64,000 bases of DNA from Nocardioides sp. ChNu-153 (GCF_030466625.1 NZ_JADEVT010000001.1:700978-764977); one strand, 5' to 3'; shown: positions 9,646-18,447, numbered from the stretch's first letter. Translations and numbers: made by a program. The notes: a model not told the origin generated them from the letters alone.

Positions 9646-9651
9646 AGTGTA
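9646..9651 (-). promoter_or_regulatory. Candidate -10 box for greA
   Basis: TACACT read on the minus strand, within GGCTACACTGG, about 125 nt before the greA ATG. No good -35 was seen at 17 nt spacing, so this is only a candidate. Confidence 0.4.
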
Positions 9652-9696
9652 GCCAGGCGGCAGCGAAGCGCCAGTCGCGTGCGCCGCGAGGATCCC

Positions 9697-10128
9697 TCAG
9701 GAGGGGCGCTGCTGCGAGTCGGTCGTGCACCCGACGAGCTCGACGGAGGTGGCGCGGCGCAGGGTGCGGAACTCCCGCTCCACCACGCCGCCGTCCGCGC
9801 CGCCGGCGTCGGTGGGCACGCGCACGACGAGGTCGCCCACCGCGTTGTGGTCGGCGGACAGGGCCCGCGCCCGGCAGGTCGCGACCTCGTCGCCGTCGAG
9901 GGCGACGTCGAAGGTCACCCGCACGGTGTCGTCGTCGACGACCTCCCAGCTCACGAGCTGCGAGGAGACCGACGGCGTGCCGTGGAACCACGCGAGGTAG
10001 ACCAGCCAGCTGCCCCCGACGAGACCGCCGACGACGCACACCGCGACCAGCACGCGGGTGGCCCACGGACGGGGCCGGCCGTAGCGGCTCGCGAGGTCGG
10101 GGGCGGCGGTGCGGGACGAGGCGGTCAC
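9697..10128 (-). CDS. DUF4307 domain-containing membrane protein
   Basis: A 143-residue protein with one N-terminal membrane span (about residues 25-47, [24 protein letters not shown]) and an extracytoplasmic beta-rich domain. The domain contains [22 protein letters not shown] and [21 protein letters not shown], which match DUF4307, a small actinobacterial family of unknown function. Two cysteines (CRAR and VGCTTD) could form a disulfide outside the membrane. The family is often found beside mca in actinobacteria, as here, where the two genes diverge with 41 bp between starts. Confidence 0.8.
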   Translation of the reverse strand: MTASSRTAAPDLASRYGRPRPWATRVLVAVCVVGGLVGGSWLVYLAWFHGTPSVSSQLVSWEVVDDDTVRVTFDVALDGDEVATCRARALSADHNAVGDLVVRVPTDAGGADGGVVEREFRTLRRATSVELVGCTTDSQQRPS

Positions 10129-10156
10129 CCCTCCATGGTGACATCGGGGGCCCGCC

Positions 10157-10162
10157 TAGGAT
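10157..10162 (+). promoter_or_regulatory. -10 box of a leaderless mca promoter
   Basis: TAGGAT lies 7 nt before the mca ATG, with no Shine-Dalgarno in the gap, consistent with a leaderless transcript. Confidence 0.55.
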
Positions 10163-10169
10163 TCTCCGC

Positions 10170-11057
10170 ATGCCCGACAGCTCCGGCCTGCGCCTCCTGC
10201 ACGTGCACGCCCACCCCGACGACGAGTCGAGCAAGGGGGCCGCGTCGACGGCCCGGTACGTCGCGGAGGGCGCGGAGGTGCACGTCGTGACCTGCACGGG
10301 CGGCGAGCGCGGGTCCGTGCTCAACCCGCGCATGGACCGCCCCGACGTCTGGGAGAACATGTCGGAGATCCGGCGCGCGGAGATGGACGCCGCCCGCGAG
10401 ATCCTCGGCATCACCCAGCACTGGCTCGGCTTCGTCGACTCCGGCTGGCCCGAGGGCGACCCGAAGCCCCCGCTCCCCGAGGGCTGCTTCGGGCTGGCGC
10501 CGCTCGAGGAGGCCGTCGAGCGCCTCGTGCGGATCCTGCGCACCGTGCGCCCGCACGTGGTCACGACGTACGACGAGCGGGGCGGCTACCCGCACCCCGA
10601 CCACGTGCGCTGCCACGAGGTCTCCGTCGCCGCCTTCGAGGCGGCGGGCGACCCCGAGCGCTTCCCCGACGCGGGCGAGCCGTGGCAGCCGGCGAAGCTC
10701 TACTACCACCACACGTTCAACCGCCCCCGCACCCAGGCGCTGCACGACGCGATGCTCGCGCGGGGGCTGGAGTCGCCGTACGCCGAGCGGCTGGCCGACT
10801 GGAAGCCCGAGCCCGACTGGGACGCGCGCATCACGACGCGCGTGCCGTGCGGGGAGTACTTCGGGGTCCGCGACCAGGCGCTGCTGGCCCACGCCACCCA
10901 GATCGACCCCGACGGCGCGTGGTTCGCCGTGCCGCTCGACCTGGCCCAGGAGGTCTGGCCGACGGAGGACTACGAGCTCGTCACCTCCCACGTGCCCACG
11001 ACGACGCCGGAGGACGACCTCTTCGCCGGTCTGCGGGACGGCGCCGCCAGCGCCTGA
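10170..11057 (+). CDS. mca: Mycothiol S-conjugate amidase Mca
   Basis: Mca cleaves mycothiol S-conjugates of electrophiles and drugs to a mercapturic acid and GlcN-inositol, a detoxification step specific to mycothiol-making actinobacteria. The 295-residue protein has the LmbE-like zinc motif HVHAHPDDE (His15, Asp17, Asp18), [11 protein letters not shown] and [11 protein letters not shown] with the third zinc His. The sequence [22 protein letters not shown] and the total length suit Mca rather than the related deacetylase MshB. I chose the ATG 7 nt after the TAGGAT box; in-frame sequence upstream is non-coding. Its stop lies in a small tandem repeat. Confidence 0.95.
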   Translation: MPDSSGLRLLHVHAHPDDESSKGAASTARYVAEGAEVHVVTCTGGERGSVLNPRMDRPDVWENMSEIRRAEMDAAREILGITQHWLGFVDSGWPEGDPKPPLPEGCFGLAPLEEAVERLVRILRTVRPHVVTTYDERGGYPHPDHVRCHEVSVAAFEAAGDPERFPDAGEPWQPAKLYYHHTFNRPRTQALHDAMLARGLESPYAERLADWKPEPDWDARITTRVPCGEYFGVRDQALLAHATQIDPDGAWFAVPLDLAQEVWPTEDYELVTSHVPTTTPEDDLFAGLRDGAASA

Positions 11058-11102
11058 CCGTCGGCGCCTGACCGTCAGCGCCTGACCGTCAGCGCCTGAG
11101 CG
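11049..11102. repeat. 14-bp tandem repeat spanning two convergent stop codons
   Basis: Almost four copies of a 14-bp unit AGCGCCTGACCGTC (one base varies in copy 2, the last copy is partial). The mca stop (11055-11057) and the stop of the opposing gene (11089-11091) both lie in it. Confidence 0.9.
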
Positions 11103-11724
11103 CCACCGCGGCCACGGCCGCGCCGGGTGCCCCGGCCAGTGCCCCGGTCAGTACGACGGGCACGTCCGCGACGTGCGCGCGGGGGGTGCGGGCGTCGTAC
11201 GTGGCGAAGTCGTCGATGTGCAGCAGGCCCGCCTTGGCGGCTGCCTCCTTGCGGGTCCACCAGGCGAGGAAGAGGGCTGAGCGGCCGGAGGGGTCGGCGG
11301 CGGTCAGGGCCGCCTGCTCGCCCGGGGTCAGCGCCACCGGGGGTACGTCGAGGGGCCGCACCGGCTCGACGTCGACCCCGCAGGGCGCGTCGGCGACCAC
11401 CGCGGCCACCCACCCGCCCGCGTGGGCGAGGCTCACGTGCAGCTCGGGCTCGCCGGGCACCGACGGGCGGCCGTGGTCGGTCGACCCGCACGTGGGGCAG
11501 TGGTGGGCCAGGGGAGGGGCGGGCCGGCCCGTGGTCTCCGCGACGAGGCGGCGGGCCAGGGCGTGGGCGAGGGCCCGGTCCCGCTCGTGCGGTCGCGCCG
11601 CGTCGGCGCCGGCACCGTCGGGGGCGCGGGCGACGACGACCGTCCCGCGCAGGCCGGGCAGCGCGGGGAGCAGGGCGCCGAGGTCCACCCGCGCAGTCTG
11701 CCGTGCGGCCCCCTGGGGCATCAT
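11089..11724 (-). CDS. 4'-phosphopantetheinyl transferase superfamily protein
   Basis: Transfers the phosphopantetheine arm from CoA to a carrier-protein serine, activating fatty-acid, polyketide or peptide synthases. The two family motifs are visible: GVDVEP (about residues 116-121) with metal-binding Asp and Glu, and WWTRKEAAAK (about residues 155-164), both in Sfp-type order. At 211 residues it is close to Sfp-type length. The start is uncertain: two adjacent ATG codons at 11724 and 11721 lie only 6 bp from the start of the divergent gene, so a GTG at 11688 (199 aa) is possible. An upstream extension to 11913 would overlap the divergent gene completely and is rejected. No synthase is nearby. 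Confidence 0.82.
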   Translation of the reverse strand: MMPQGAARQTARVDLGALLPALPGLRGTVVVARAPDGAGADAARPHERDRALAHALARRLVAETTGRPAPPLAHHCPTCGSTDHGRPSVPGEPELHVSLAHAGGWVAAVVADAPCGVDVEPVRPLDVPPVALTPGEQAALTAADPSGRSALFLAWWTRKEAAAKAGLLHIDDFATYDARTPRAHVADVPVVLTGALAGAPGAAVAAVALRR

Positions 11725-11730
11725 GGGCAG

Positions 11731-12009
11731 GTGGCTCCGCTCCTGACCGACCTCGTCCTCCTCGCGTCGCACCTCCCCGGCGTCGTCGCGCCGATCCTGC
11801 AGGCGGCCGAGACGCCGAAGCCGGAGGACGTCAAGGCGGGCTGGACGGGGGCCGCGGTGCTGGCCGGCCTCATCGTCGCCGTGGTGCTGCTGCTCGTCAG
11901 CATGAGCCGTCACGTGCGCAAGGTCCGTCGCAACCAGGACGAGGAGGCCCTCGACGCGGAGCTCGACGCCGAGCGCGCCGCCCGGGGCGAGGCCGACCCG
12001 GCGCAGTGA
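11731..12009 (+). CDS. Small membrane protein, one or two spans, charged C-terminal tail
   Basis: A 92-residue protein starting at a GTG. It has a weakly hydrophobic N-terminus (LLTDLVLLASHLPGVVAPIL), a clear transmembrane segment near residues 37-57 (GAAVLAGLIVAVVLLLVSM), then a basic stretch (SRHVRKVRRNQ) and an acidic Glu/Asp/Ala tail. The basic flank suggests a cytoplasmic C-terminus. I do not recognise a family with a known function; similar short proteins are common in actinobacteria. It diverges from the phosphopantetheinyl transferase with 6 bp between proposed starts, so one of the two starts may be further downstream. Confidence 0.65.
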   Translation: MAPLLTDLVLLASHLPGVVAPILQAAETPKPEDVKAGWTGAAVLAGLIVAVVLLLVSMSRHVRKVRRNQDEEALDAELDAERAARGEADPAQ

Positions 12010-12037
12010 CGCGCCGGGCCCGCCCGGGTCCCGACGC

Positions 12038-13204
12038 TCAGCCCTTGAGCAGCTGCCGCGCCATGACGACGCGCTGCACCTGGTTGGTGCCCTCGTAGAT
12101 CTGGGTGATCTTGGCGTCGCGCATCATCCGCTCGACGGGGAAGTCGGTGGTGTAGCCGTAGCCGCCGAGCAGCTGCACGGCGTCGGTCGTCACCTTCATC
12201 GCCACGTCGGAGGCGAAGCACTTGGCGGCCGCGCCGAAGAACGACAGGTCGGCGTCGTCGCGCTCCGACTTCGCGGCGGCGACGTAGACCATCTGGCGCG
12301 CGGCCTCCACCTGCATGCCCATGTCGGCGAGCATGAACTGGATGCCCTGGAAGTCGGCGATGCGCTTGCCGAACTGCTGGCGCTCCTTGACGTAGCCGAG
12401 CGCGAAGTCGAGCGCGCCCTGGGCGACGCCGACGGCCTGGGCGCCGATGGTGACGCGGGTGTGGTCGAGGGTGCGCAGCGCGAGCTGCAGGCCCGTGCCG
12501 GGCTCGCCGATGATGCGGTCGCCGGGGATGCGGACCCGGTCGAGGAGCAGCTCGCGGGTGGGGGAGCCCTTGATGCCGAGCTTGTTCTCCTTGGCGCCGA
12601 ACGTGAAGCCCGGGTCGGACTTCTCGACGACGAACGCGCTGATGCCCTTGCCCCGCGGGGCGTCGGGGTCGGTCACCGCGAGCACGGTGTAGAACTCCGA
12701 GACGCCAGCGTTGGTGATCCACGACTTCTGCCCGTCGAGCACCCAGTCGTCGCCGTCGCGCACCGCGCGCGTGCGCATCGAGGCGGTGTCGGAGCCGGCG
12801 TCGCGCTCGGAGAGGCCGTAGGAGAAGTTGCCCTCGCCGCGCGCCAGCGGTGCCAGGTACTTCTGCTTCAGCTCCTCGGAGCCGCCGAGCTGCACCGGGA
12901 GGGAGCCCAGCTTGTTGACGGCGGGGATGAGCGAGGACGAGACGCAGGCGCGCGCGACCTCCTCGATGACGATGCACGTGGCGAGCGCGTCCGCGCCGAC
13001 CCCGTCGTACTCCTCGGGCACGTGGGGCGCGTGGAAGTCGGAGGCCACGAGGGCGTCGTGCGCCTCCTGGGGGTAGCGGGCCTCGGCGTCGACGGCTGCC
13101 GCGTGGGGCGCGATCTTCGCGTCGACGACGTCGCGGACCGCGGCGCGCAGCTCCTCGTGGTCGTCGCTGGTGCGGAACAGGTCGAAGTCGGTGGACGTGC
13201 CCAT
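12038..13204 (-). CDS. Acyl-CoA dehydrogenase
   Basis: FAD-dependent first step of fatty-acid (or branched acyl) beta-oxidation. The 388-residue protein has YGLSERDAGSDTASMRT, WVLDGQKSWITNAGVSEFY and the family signature QFGKRIADFQGIQFMLADM. The C-terminal segment QLLGGYGYTTDFPVERMMRDAKITQIYEGTNQVQR holds the putative catalytic Glu in IYEGTN. The pattern fits the short/medium-chain group, but substrate length cannot be read reliably. It is 42 bp downstream of the 3-hydroxyacyl-CoA dehydrogenase gene on the same strand, so the pair is probably one operon under the divergent TetR regulator. Confidence 0.95.
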   Translation of the reverse strand: MGTSTDFDLFRTSDDHEELRAAVRDVVDAKIAPHAAAVDAEARYPQEAHDALVASDFHAPHVPEEYDGVGADALATCIVIEEVARACVSSSLIPAVNKLGSLPVQLGGSEELKQKYLAPLARGEGNFSYGLSERDAGSDTASMRTRAVRDGDDWVLDGQKSWITNAGVSEFYTVLAVTDPDAPRGKGISAFVVEKSDPGFTFGAKENKLGIKGSPTRELLLDRVRIPGDRIIGEPGTGLQLALRTLDHTRVTIGAQAVGVAQGALDFALGYVKERQQFGKRIADFQGIQFMLADMGMQVEAARQMVYVAAAKSERDDADLSFFGAAAKCFASDVAMKVTTDAVQLLGGYGYTTDFPVERMMRDAKITQIYEGTNQVQRVVMARQLLKG

Positions 13205-13246
13205 GGGTGCTTCCTGTCGGGGGTGCGGGTGGTGGGTGCGGGAGGG

Positions 13247-14110
13247 TCAGGAGGAGTAGGTGTAGAAGCCGCGGCCGGTCTTGCGGCCGAGCAGGCCGGC
13301 CTCGACCATGCGGGCGAGCAGCGGCGGCGGGGCGTAGAGCTGCTCCTTGAACTCCTCGTAGAGCGACTCCGCGACGGCCTTGGTGGTGTCGAGGCCGATG
13401 AGGTCGGCGAGCGCGAGGGGGCCCTGCGGGTGCGCGGCGCCGAGCACGAGGCCGCGGTCGATGTCCTCCGCGGTCGCGAAGCCGGACTCGAACATCCGGA
13501 TGGCCGAGAGGATGAACGGGATGAGGAGCGCGTTGACGACGAAGCCGGCGCGGTCCTGGCAGTCGATCGGCTCCTTGCCCATCGACTCGGCGAACGTGCG
13601 CGCCCGGGCGGTGGTCTCCGCGTCGGTCATGAGGCTGGGCACCAGCTCGACGAGCTTGAGCACCGGCACGGGGTTGAAGAAGTGGATGCCGAGCACGTGG
13701 CTGGGCCGGCTCGTGACGACCGCCAGCTTCATGATCGGGATCGACGAGGTGTTGGAGGCCAGGATCGCGTCGGGGGAGGTGACCACCCGGTCGAGCTCGC
13801 GGAACAGCGCGGTCTTGGCGGCCTCGTCCTCGACGATCGCCTCGACGACCAGGTCGCGGTCGGCGAGCTCCTCGATCTCGGTGACCACGCGGATGCGGGC
13901 GAGCACGGCGTCGGCCGACTCGATCTTGCCCTTGGTCTCGGCGCGGCGCAGCGACGCCTCGAGGCGCCCCCGGCCCGCGTCGGCGCGCTCGGTGCTCGAC
14001 TCGACGACCACGACGTCGTACCCGGACCGTGCCGCCACCTCGGCGATGCCGGCCCCCATCAGGCCGCAGCCGACGACGCCGACGCGCTCGATGTGCTCCC
14101 CGTTCCCCAC
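13247..14110 (-). CDS. 3-hydroxybutyryl-CoA dehydrogenase family protein
   Basis: NAD(P)-dependent oxidation of 3-hydroxyacyl-CoA (or acetoacetyl-CoA reduction). The Rossmann motif GVVGCGLMGAGIAEVAARSGYDVVVVE opens the protein. LASNTSSIPIMKLA, GIHFFNPVPVLKLVELV with the catalytic His, and the C-terminal domain RAGFVVNALLIPFILSAIRMFESGFATAEDIDRGL follow. The GTG at 14110 (287 aa) is chosen because GGAGG lies 5 nt before it; length and domain order match PaaH/FadB2-type proteins. A palindrome 17 nt upstream is a likely operator for the divergent TetR gene. Confidence 0.95.
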   Translation of the reverse strand: MGNGEHIERVGVVGCGLMGAGIAEVAARSGYDVVVVESSTERADAGRGRLEASLRRAETKGKIESADAVLARIRVVTEIEELADRDLVVEAIVEDEAAKTALFRELDRVVTSPDAILASNTSSIPIMKLAVVTSRPSHVLGIHFFNPVPVLKLVELVPSLMTDAETTARARTFAESMGKEPIDCQDRAGFVVNALLIPFILSAIRMFESGFATAEDIDRGLVLGAAHPQGPLALADLIGLDTTKAVAESLYEEFKEQLYAPPPLLARMVEAGLLGRKTGRGFYTYSS

Positions 14111-14126
14111 GGTGTCCTCCCTCGTT

Positions 14127-14141
14127 CGGTACCCAGTACCG
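14127..14141. promoter_or_regulatory. Palindromic operator candidate for the TetR/beta-oxidation intergenic region
   Basis: CGGTAC-CCA-GTACCG is a perfect 6-bp inverted repeat with 3-bp centre. It overlaps the TACGGT -10 candidate of the leftward operon (14138-14143, minus) and lies between that operon and the divergent TetR gene. Confidence 0.55.
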
Positions 14142-14216
14142 TAGCGCGGAACGGCGTGCTGCCCCGCTGAGCCGCCGATCCGTCGTACCGAGACGCGATG
14201 CCTAGGATGGTCCACC

Positions 14217-14909
14217 ATGCCCACCCCCGCGGGGCGCCCGTCCGCGCCCACGACCGTCCGCGAGCGCCTCCAGCAGGCGGCCTTCGCGCTCTTCGACGAG
14301 CAGGGGTACGACGGCACGACGGTCGACGCGATCGCCGAGCGCGCCGGTGTCGGGCGCACGACCTTCTTCCGGGCGTTCCGCTCGAAGGAGGACGTGATCT
14401 TCCCGCACCACGACGAGCTGCTCGAGCAGGTGCAGGCCCGTCTCGACGCCGCCTCGTCGCGCCACAGCCTGCTCGCCGTCTCCGAGGCCACCCGGCTCGT
14501 GCTGCGCCACTACCTCGCCGAGGGCGAGCTGGCGCGGCGCCGCTACGAGCTGACGCGCAGCGTGCCGAGCCTGCGGGAGCGCGAGATCGCCGGGATGCAG
14601 CAGTACCTGCGGGTCTTCCGCGAGTACATCCGCACCTGGATGGACGACGAGCTGCGGGCCGAGCTGATGGCCGGCAGCATCGTCACCGCTCACAACGTCG
14701 TCCTGCGTCGCTGGCTGCGGGGCCAGAGCGAGGACGCGCACGCCGACTTCGACGCCGCGATCGCGCAGGTCCTCGACCTGTTCGCCGACCGCGGCGAGCG
14801 CGACGGTCGCTCGGGCGCCACGGTCGTCGTCGTCCCCGGGTACGACGACCCCTCCGCCGTCGCCGCGGCCGTCGAGCAGGCGCTGCGCGAGCAGGCGCCC
14901 CGCGGCTGA
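14217..14909 (+). CDS. TetR-family transcriptional regulator
   Basis: A 230-residue TetR protein. The N-terminal helix-turn-helix is TTVDAIAERAGVGRTTFFRAFRSKEDVIFPH (about residues 38-68). The C-terminal ligand domain is helical and unassigned. It ends in a low-complexity Val/Ala/Asp tail (SGATVVVVPGYDDPSAVAAAVEQALREQ) that is unusual for the family. A TAGGAT box lies 8 nt before the ATG, suggesting a leaderless transcript. Divergent position and the CGGTAC palindrome point to control of the neighbouring 3-hydroxyacyl-CoA and acyl-CoA dehydrogenase genes, with an acyl-CoA as plausible ligand (inference). Confidence 0.9.
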   Translation: MPTPAGRPSAPTTVRERLQQAAFALFDEQGYDGTTVDAIAERAGVGRTTFFRAFRSKEDVIFPHHDELLEQVQARLDAASSRHSLLAVSEATRLVLRHYLAEGELARRRYELTRSVPSLREREIAGMQQYLRVFREYIRTWMDDELRAELMAGSIVTAHNVVLRRWLRGQSEDAHADFDAAIAQVLDLFADRGERDGRSGATVVVVPGYDDPSAVAAAVEQALREQAPRG

Positions 14910-14913
14910 GGCC

Positions 14914-15924
14914 TCAGGCCGCCGCGACCCCGCCCCGCGATCGGCGGGCGAGGCGCCGCAGGAGCAGCAGCAGCGGCGTACCGACGAGCAGGGCGAGCAC
15001 CGCCCACGGCAGCAGGACGCCCGCGACCGTCGCGACGCCGCTGCCGAACTCGGCCAGCGCGGCCCAGCCGTCGCGCAGGCCGCCGACGAAGCCGCCCGTC
15101 GCCTCGTCGGTGTCGTCGGCGCCGTCGGTGTCGTCGGCCGGGCGCTGCACCTGGACGGTGATGGTCGACCAGCTGGTGGCGTCCTGCAGGTAGGCGAGCT
15201 GGGAGGCCAGGCTGTCGAGGTCGGCCTGCCGGCGGGTGAGCTCGCCCTCGATGCTGACGACCTCGCCGAGGTCGTCGGCCTCGGCGAGCAGCGCCTCGAC
15301 GCGCGCCAGGCTCTCGCGCTGCGCCCGCACGCGGGCCTCGGTGTCCACCACCTGGGTGGTGACGTCCTCCAGGCCCCGGCTGCTGGAGGACGTGGGCGCG
15401 AGGTCCTCGACCGCGGTCATCGTCGCGTCGAAGGTGGCGCTCGGCACCCGCAGCACGAGGCGGCTCGCGACGGTCGTGCCGTCGTCGTCGGCCGTCGTCT
15501 CCTCGCTCGAGAGGCGGCCGCCGACCTCGTCGGCCAGGCGCTGGACCGCCCGGCGCGTCTCACCGACGTCCTCGGCGAGCAGCTCGACGGTGCCCGTCGC
15601 GATGATCGCGGGCGGCTGGGCCGCGGCGGCGGCCGGGGCCGCCCCGCCCGACGACCCCGACGACCCCGACGACCCCGACGAGCGGTCGGTGGCGGCGTCT
15701 CCCGCCGTGGCGTCCTGCTCGGTGGCGGCCTCGGGCGCGAGCACGTCCAGGTCGGCGCCGGCGGGGGCGTCCTCCGGGGCGGCCGGCCCGGGGGCGGAGG
15801 CCTCCTGGGGGATGCCGGAGCTGCCGGAGCTCTCGGCGCTCTCGTTGCCGGCGCCGCACGCGGCGAGGGCGAGGGTCGTGACGAGGGCCAGCGTGGTGGC
15901 CCGGAGGAGCAGGAGTCGGTTCAT
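14914..15924 (-). CDS. DUF4349 domain-containing lipoprotein with C-terminal membrane anchor
   Basis: A 336-residue exported protein. The N-terminus has a lipobox-type signal ([13 protein letters not shown]), then a Ser/Gly/Ala/Asp-rich linker with SSG repeats. The DUF4349 core follows: [36 protein letters not shown] and [21 protein letters not shown], then a coiled coil (residues about 200-245, [51 protein letters not shown]). A transmembrane helix and basic tail end the protein ([25 protein letters not shown]). The family has no established function. It is tail to tail with the TetR gene. Confidence 0.88.
   Translation of the reverse strand: MNRLLLLRATTLALVTTLALAACGAGNESAESSGSSGIPQEASAPGPAAPEDAPAGADLDVLAPEAATEQDATAGDAATDRSSGSSGSSGSSGGAAPAAAAAQPPAIIATGTVELLAEDVGETRRAVQRLADEVGGRLSSEETTADDDGTTVASRLVLRVPSATFDATMTAVEDLAPTSSSSRGLEDVTTQVVDTEARVRAQRESLARVEALLAEADDLGEVVSIEGELTRRQADLDSLASQLAYLQDATSWSTITVQVQRPADDTDGADDTDEATGGFVGGLRDGWAALAEFGSGVATVAGVLLPWAVLALLVGTPLLLLLRRLARRSRGGVAAA
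15647..15682. repeat. 9-bp tandem repeat coding the SSG linker
   Basis: Four units of CCCGACGAC (last one with a final G). On the minus strand they encode Ser-Ser-Gly repeats in the linker of the DUF4349 lipoprotein; unit length is a multiple of three, so length change keeps the frame. Confidence 0.85.
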
Positions 15925-15980
15925 GGCGGTCCGACGGCGCGACGCCCCGATCGGTTCCGTCCCCGTGGCAGGGTGGGCGC

Positions 15981-17447
15981 ATGGCGCGGGTCGTGGTGGT
16001 GGGAGCCGGGGTCGCCGGGCTCGTGGCGGCGTGGTCGCTCGCGCGGTCGGGGCACGCGGTGACGGTGCTCGAGGCGGACGACGTGGTCGGCGGCAAGCTG
16101 CGCACGGCCCGGGTCGCCGGGGTGTCCGTCGACGTCGGCGCCGAGGCGATGCTCAACCGCCGGCCCGAGGGCGTGGCGCTCGCGGGCGCGCTCGGCCTGC
16201 CCGTGACGCACCCGGCGCTGGTGTCGTCGCGCGTCTGGACCAGCGGCGCCCTGCGCCCCCTGCCCCGCAGCCTCATGGGCGTGCCGCTCGACCTCCCGGG
16301 TCTGGAGGCGTCGGGGGTGCTGTCGGACGAGGGGCTGGCGCGGGTGCGCGCCGAGGTCGACCTGCCCGCGGAGGCGGTCGAGACGGGGGAGGACATCACC
16401 GTCGGCGACCTCGTCGACCGCCGGCTGGGGCCCGAGGTCACCGACCGGCTCGTCGAGCCGCTCCTCGGCGGGGTGTACGCCGGCGACGCGCGCCGCATCT
16501 CCGCCCGCGCCGCCGTGCCCCAGCTGGTCGCGCTGGCCGGCCGTGGCTCGCTGCTCGAGCAGGCCGCCGGGCTGCCCACGACGTACGACGCGCCCGTCTT
16601 CGCCGGCATCACCGGCGGGATGGGACGCCTGCCCCTCGCGCTCGCCGCGGCGGTGCGGGACGCCGGGGGAGTGGTCCGGGAGGGGACCCCCGTGCGCGGG
16701 CTCCGCCGTACCGAGCCGGAGGGGACGACCGGGCGCGCCCCCACCGTGCTGCTCGACGAGGAGGACGTGGAGGCCGACGCCGTCGTGCTCGCCGTGCCCG
16801 CGCCCGTCGCCGCGGTGCTGCTGCGCGACGTGGCGCCGCGGGCGGCCACCGATCTCGAGGCCGTAGCGACGGCGTCCGTCGCGGTGCTCACCTTCGCGTT
16901 CCGCGCGGCCGACCTGCCGCCGCTCGACGCGTCGGGCTTCCTCGTGCCGCCCGTGGAGGGGCGGCGCATCAAGGCCTCCACCTTCTCCTCCGACAAGTGG
17001 GCCTGGGTCGCGGACGCCGGACGCGGCGCCGGGCCCGCGGGCGAGGACCTCCGGTTCCTGCGCACCTCGGTGGGCCGGGCCGGCGACGACGAGGCCGCCC
17101 GGCCCGACGCCGACCTCGTGGCCGACTCGCTCGCCGAGCTCGAGGCCGCCCTGGGCGTCAGCGCGGCGCCGGTCGCCCGCCACGTGCAGCGCTGGCCGGA
17201 CGGCCTGCCGCAGTACGGTCTCGGCCACCTCGACCGGGTACGGCGGGTGCGCGCCGCCGTCGCCGCCGTCCCCGGCCTGGCGGTCGCGGGTGCGACGTAC
17301 GACGGCGTCGGCATCCCCGCCGTCGTGGCGTCGGCGCACGCGGCCGTGGCGGCGCTCGACCTCGGCGCCGTCGCCGCGCCCCGGTCCGCTCCCGAGCCCG
17401 ACCCGCGGTCGGGCGCGCGCAGCGGCGGAGCAGAATGGGGCCCATGA
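15981..17447 (+). CDS. hemY: Protoporphyrinogen / coproporphyrinogen III oxidase HemY
   Basis: FAD enzyme that oxidises coproporphyrinogen III to coproporphyrin III in the Gram-positive (coproporphyrin-dependent) haem route. The 488-residue protein has the dinucleotide-binding motif [35 protein letters not shown] at its start, and [26 protein letters not shown] and [13 protein letters not shown], all typical of the family. The end has [17 protein letters not shown], the C-terminal FAD contact. It overlaps hemQ by 4 bp, which supports assignment to the coproporphyrin pathway rather than the classical one. Confidence 0.95.
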   Translation: MARVVVVGAGVAGLVAAWSLARSGHAVTVLEADDVVGGKLRTARVAGVSVDVGAEAMLNRRPEGVALAGALGLPVTHPALVSSRVWTSGALRPLPRSLMGVPLDLPGLEASGVLSDEGLARVRAEVDLPAEAVETGEDITVGDLVDRRLGPEVTDRLVEPLLGGVYAGDARRISARAAVPQLVALAGRGSLLEQAAGLPTTYDAPVFAGITGGMGRLPLALAAAVRDAGGVVREGTPVRGLRRTEPEGTTGRAPTVLLDEEDVEADAVVLAVPAPVAAVLLRDVAPRAATDLEAVATASVAVLTFAFRAADLPPLDASGFLVPPVEGRRIKASTFSSDKWAWVADAGRGAGPAGEDLRFLRTSVGRAGDDEAARPDADLVADSLAELEAALGVSAAPVARHVQRWPDGLPQYGLGHLDRVRRVRAAVAAVPGLAVAGATYDGVGIPAVVASAHAAVAALDLGAVAAPRSAPEPDPRSGARSGGAEWGP

Positions 17448-18208
17448 GCGCCGAGACGGAGACGACGGGCACCACGAGCACCACCGGGAACGACCCGCAG
17501 GAGCACCTGAAGACCAACGCGGCCAAGCTGCGCGAGATCAACGACACGGTGCGCTACACCATGTGGTCCGTGTTCCGCCTCGAGCACCTGCTGGGCTCCG
17601 ACGCGAAGCGCAGCAAGGAGGCGAAGGAGGTCGAGCGCCTCTTCGACGCGCTCGCGAAGGACGGCGTCGTCGTCCGCGGCGTGTACGACGTGTCCGGGCT
17701 GCGCGCCGACGCCGACCTCATGGTCTGGTGGCACGCGGAGGACTCGGTGGCCCTGCAGGCCGCGTACAACCGCTTCCGCAGCACCGCCTTCGGGCGACGC
17801 CTCGCGCCCGTGTGGTCGCAGATGGCGCTGCACCGGCCGGCGGAGTTCAACCGCAGCCACGTGCCCGCGTTCCTCGCCGACGAGACGGTCAAGGCGCACG
17901 TGTGCGTCTACCCGTTCGTGCGGTCCTACGAGTGGTACCTCCTGCCCGACGAGGAGCGGCGCGCGCTGCTCGTCGAGCACGGCAAGATGGCGCGCCCCTA
18001 CCCCGACGTGCGCGCCAACACCGTCAGCTCGTTCGCGCTGGGCGACTACGAGTGGATGCTGGCGTTCGAGGCCGACGACCTCGGCCGCATCGTCGACCTC
18101 ATGCGCGAGCTGCGCGCCTCCGGCGCCCGCCGCCACGTGCGCGAGGAGACGCCGTTCTACACCGGTGCGCTGACCCCCGTGCGGGAGCTCGTCGAGCGCC
18201 TGCCCTGA
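17444..18208 (+). CDS. hemQ: Coproheme decarboxylase HemQ (chlorite-dismutase family)
   Basis: Last enzyme of the coproporphyrin-dependent haem pathway: peroxide-driven decarboxylation of coproheme to haem b. 254 residues from the ATG that overlaps the hemY stop (ATGA). Visible landmarks are the tail [55 protein letters not shown] containing the probable catalytic Tyr, and [34 protein letters not shown] with the proximal haem His in HGKMARPY. Length and motif order match actinobacterial HemQ. Two strong inverted repeats follow the stop. Confidence 0.96.
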   Translation: MSAETETTGTTSTTGNDPQEHLKTNAAKLREINDTVRYTMWSVFRLEHLLGSDAKRSKEAKEVERLFDALAKDGVVVRGVYDVSGLRADADLMVWWHAEDSVALQAAYNRFRSTAFGRRLAPVWSQMALHRPAEFNRSHVPAFLADETVKAHVCVYPFVRSYEWYLLPDEERRALLVEHGKMARPYPDVRANTVSSFALGDYEWMLAFEADDLGRIVDLMRELRASGARRHVREETPFYTGALTPVRELVERLP

Positions 18209-18216
18209 GCCCGGGG

Positions 18217-18253
18217 CGCCGGGCGCGCGGGCGCGCGGGACCCGCGCCCGGCG
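18217..18253 (+). terminator. Terminator-like hairpin after hemQ
   Basis: CGCCGGGCGCG (18217-18227) and CGCGCCCGGCG (18243-18253) are perfectly complementary over 11 bp with a 15-nt loop, 8 nt after the hemQ stop. No U-tract. Confidence 0.55.
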
Positions 18254-18261
18254 TTCGTGGT

Positions 18262-18290
18262 GCCAGCGCCACGGAATGTCTGGCGCTGGC
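18262..18290. repeat. Second perfect palindrome after hemQ
   Basis: GCCAGCGCCA (18262-18271) and TGGCGCTGGC (18281-18290) are perfectly complementary over 10 bp around the loop CGGAATGTC. It stands between the terminator-like hairpin and the repeat array of the HNH cassette and is unrelated in sequence to either. It may be a member of another dispersed palindrome family. Confidence 0.6.
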
Positions 18291-18319
18291 CCCACGCAAC
18301 CTGCGATCGCGGGTCGAGC

Positions 18320-18386
18320 GGTGGTCGAGGTGGCCGCGCTAGCCGCCGGTGGTTGAGGTGGCCGCCCCGGCGGCCCTCGAAACCAC
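18320..18386 (-). repeat. Left palindromic repeat array of cassette 1
   Basis: Read on the minus strand: a 39-bp head at 18348-18386 (GTGGTTTCGAGG, inner stem GCCGC, loop CGGG, inner stem GCGGC, then CACCTCAACCACC) followed by one degenerate tail (18320-18335). The head folds with 15 paired positions, interrupted by a TC bulge and a CA bulge. Confidence 0.8.
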
Positions 18387-18404
18387 ACCTGGACATGCCG
18401 GTGG

Positions 18405-18433
18405 CCCCGCCAGGTCCTGCTGGGGTGGCGGGG
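18405..18433 (-). terminator. Conserved hairpin after DUF222-HNH gene 1
   Basis: CCCCGCCA (18405-18412) and TGGCGGGG (18426-18433) form a perfect 8-bp stem, 15 nt past the stop of the HNH gene. The same stem with a one-base shorter loop follows the second copy (54623-54650), so it is part of the cassette. Confidence 0.55.
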
Positions 18434-18447
18434 TCGGCGCTAGCGGG

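Noticed and set aside
11725..11913. N-terminal extension of the phosphopantetheinyl transferase
   Set aside because: It would be fully antisense to the small membrane protein gene, and the extra residues are Arg/Asp-rich without family similarity.
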